DNA of 34,805 nucleotides from an uncultured Anaeromyxobacter sp. (GTDB taxonomy: Bacteria > Myxococcota > Myxococcia > Myxococcales > Anaeromyxobacteraceae): the NCBI GenBank assembly GCA_903904005.1, contig CAIVAR010000032.1:1-34805 (forward strand), written 5' to 3'. How positions within the stretch are numbered: position 1 is the stretch's first letter; every line of letters starts with the position of its first letter. A program made the position numbers and the translations under genes. The notes under the pieces are model-generated. The model searched no databases, had not been told where the DNA came from, and worked only from the letters and a program-made list of their open reading frames with translations. Positions 34,420 through 34,805 of the stretch are shown one piece after another.

Positions 34420-34603
34420 CGGACCTCCTGCGCAGGCTCGTTGCTGGGCTGCACAGTCGCATCCCGGCCTTCGAATGCAAAGGTTCGGCGTCAGCCCAGA
34501 ACGCTTCTCGAGCATCCCTCAGGATGGATGGAAGCGATCCCTCGCGCGAAGAGGCGGCTTTCGCCGCCCCTCGTCACTGCGATCCTGAAGGGAGATCCTC
34601 GAG
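34420..34603. other. Intergenic region upstream of the broken kinase
   Basis: About 180 nt. It contains the AGGAGG ribosome binding site at 34424-34429 for the degenerate kinase. I found no -24/-12 match and no convincing -35/-10 pair. Confidence 0.5.
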
Positions 34604-34805
34604 CTACGCCTTGCGCTTCTCGTCGACTTCCTTGGCGAGCTCGGCGAGCTTCGGGTCTTCGACCTTCTCGCCCTCGGCCGCCTTCTCGTCGGTGGCCTTG
34701 CCGGTCATGTACGCGGCGCCGGGCGCCCAGCCCGGGGTGACCGTCGCGGCCAGGTCCTTCGCCGACCGGTGGAACACGCCCGTCACTCCGCCGACGACCG
34801 TCTTC
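34604..34805 (-). CDS. C-terminal end of an unrecognised protein (5' part outside window)
   Basis: The frame is open from the right edge to a TAG at 34604-34606. It encodes about 66 residues: KTVVGGVTGVFHRSAKDLAA, then a Gly/Ala segment and a charged helical tail (DEKAAEGEKVEDPKLAELAK, ending EKRKA). A GTG at 34786 could start a 60-residue peptide, but continuation to the edge makes a longer protein more likely. No family is recognisable from this fragment. Confidence 0.55.
   Translation of the reverse strand, partial: KTVVGGVTGVFHRSAKDLAATVTPGWAPGAAYMTGKATDEKAAEGEKVEDPKLAELAKEVDEKRKA

Overview
The window is very GC-rich bacterial chromosome. Its large multidomain secreted proteins, lipoproteins with Cys lipoboxes, Ala/Pro linkers, a Dickkopf-like Cys motif, PAS-rich orphan histidine kinases and sigma-54-like promoter signatures suggest a Myxococcota-like (former Deltaproteobacteria) soil or sediment organism. 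That placement is an inference from gene style; there is no rRNA or other phylogenetic marker here. I saw no tRNA, rRNA, CRISPR array, insertion sequence or prophage.

Layout. 1-708 (minus): a collagen-like lipoprotein that runs off the left edge. 936-3180 (plus): a short-chain dehydrogenase and a DapB-like/amine dehydrogenase-like oxidoreductase, probably an operon. 3236-3796 (plus): a small secreted Cys-motif protein. 18330 down to 3993 (minus): a six-gene block of exported or membrane proteins with overlaps or very short gaps. In transcription order it holds a zincin metalloprotease lipoprotein, a secreted protein, a COG3014-like lipoprotein, a 2413-residue PKD-repeat protein, a membrane protein, and an S1/P1-nuclease/phospholipase-C-like protein with a beta-barrel-like C-terminus. 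18634-19440 (plus): a lytic transglycosylase, divergent from that block.

19461-20114 (minus) holds an orphan gas-vesicle structural gene, gvpA, and a small helical basic protein. Upstream of gvpA there is a good -24/-12 (sigma-54) promoter match and an inverted repeat at enhancer distance. No other gvp gene is present in the window. 20415-21838 (minus) carries a dienelactone-hydrolase-like enzyme and a DUF3574 protein.

28053 down to 21920 (minus) is a signalling block: a histidine kinase with an N-terminal XRE-type HTH and three PAS domains, a membrane GAF-PAS-PAS histidine kinase, and a three-part HTH / M15 peptidase / hemerythrin fusion. No response regulator is encoded beside them. A fourth relative at 33213-34419 is a broken kinase copy (frameshift, internal deletion, lost 3' end).

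28112-33149 is a glycan-type cluster: three GT2-family glycosyltransferases, a protein with a YFHMKG/GNFWWA signature, and a B12-binding radical SAM enzyme. The right edge carries the C-terminal end of an unrecognised protein.

The strongest leads are the sigma-54-controlled lone gvpA, the HTH-M15-hemerythrin fusion in which one iron ligand is changed to Gln, and the two HTH-headed sensors in a single operon.
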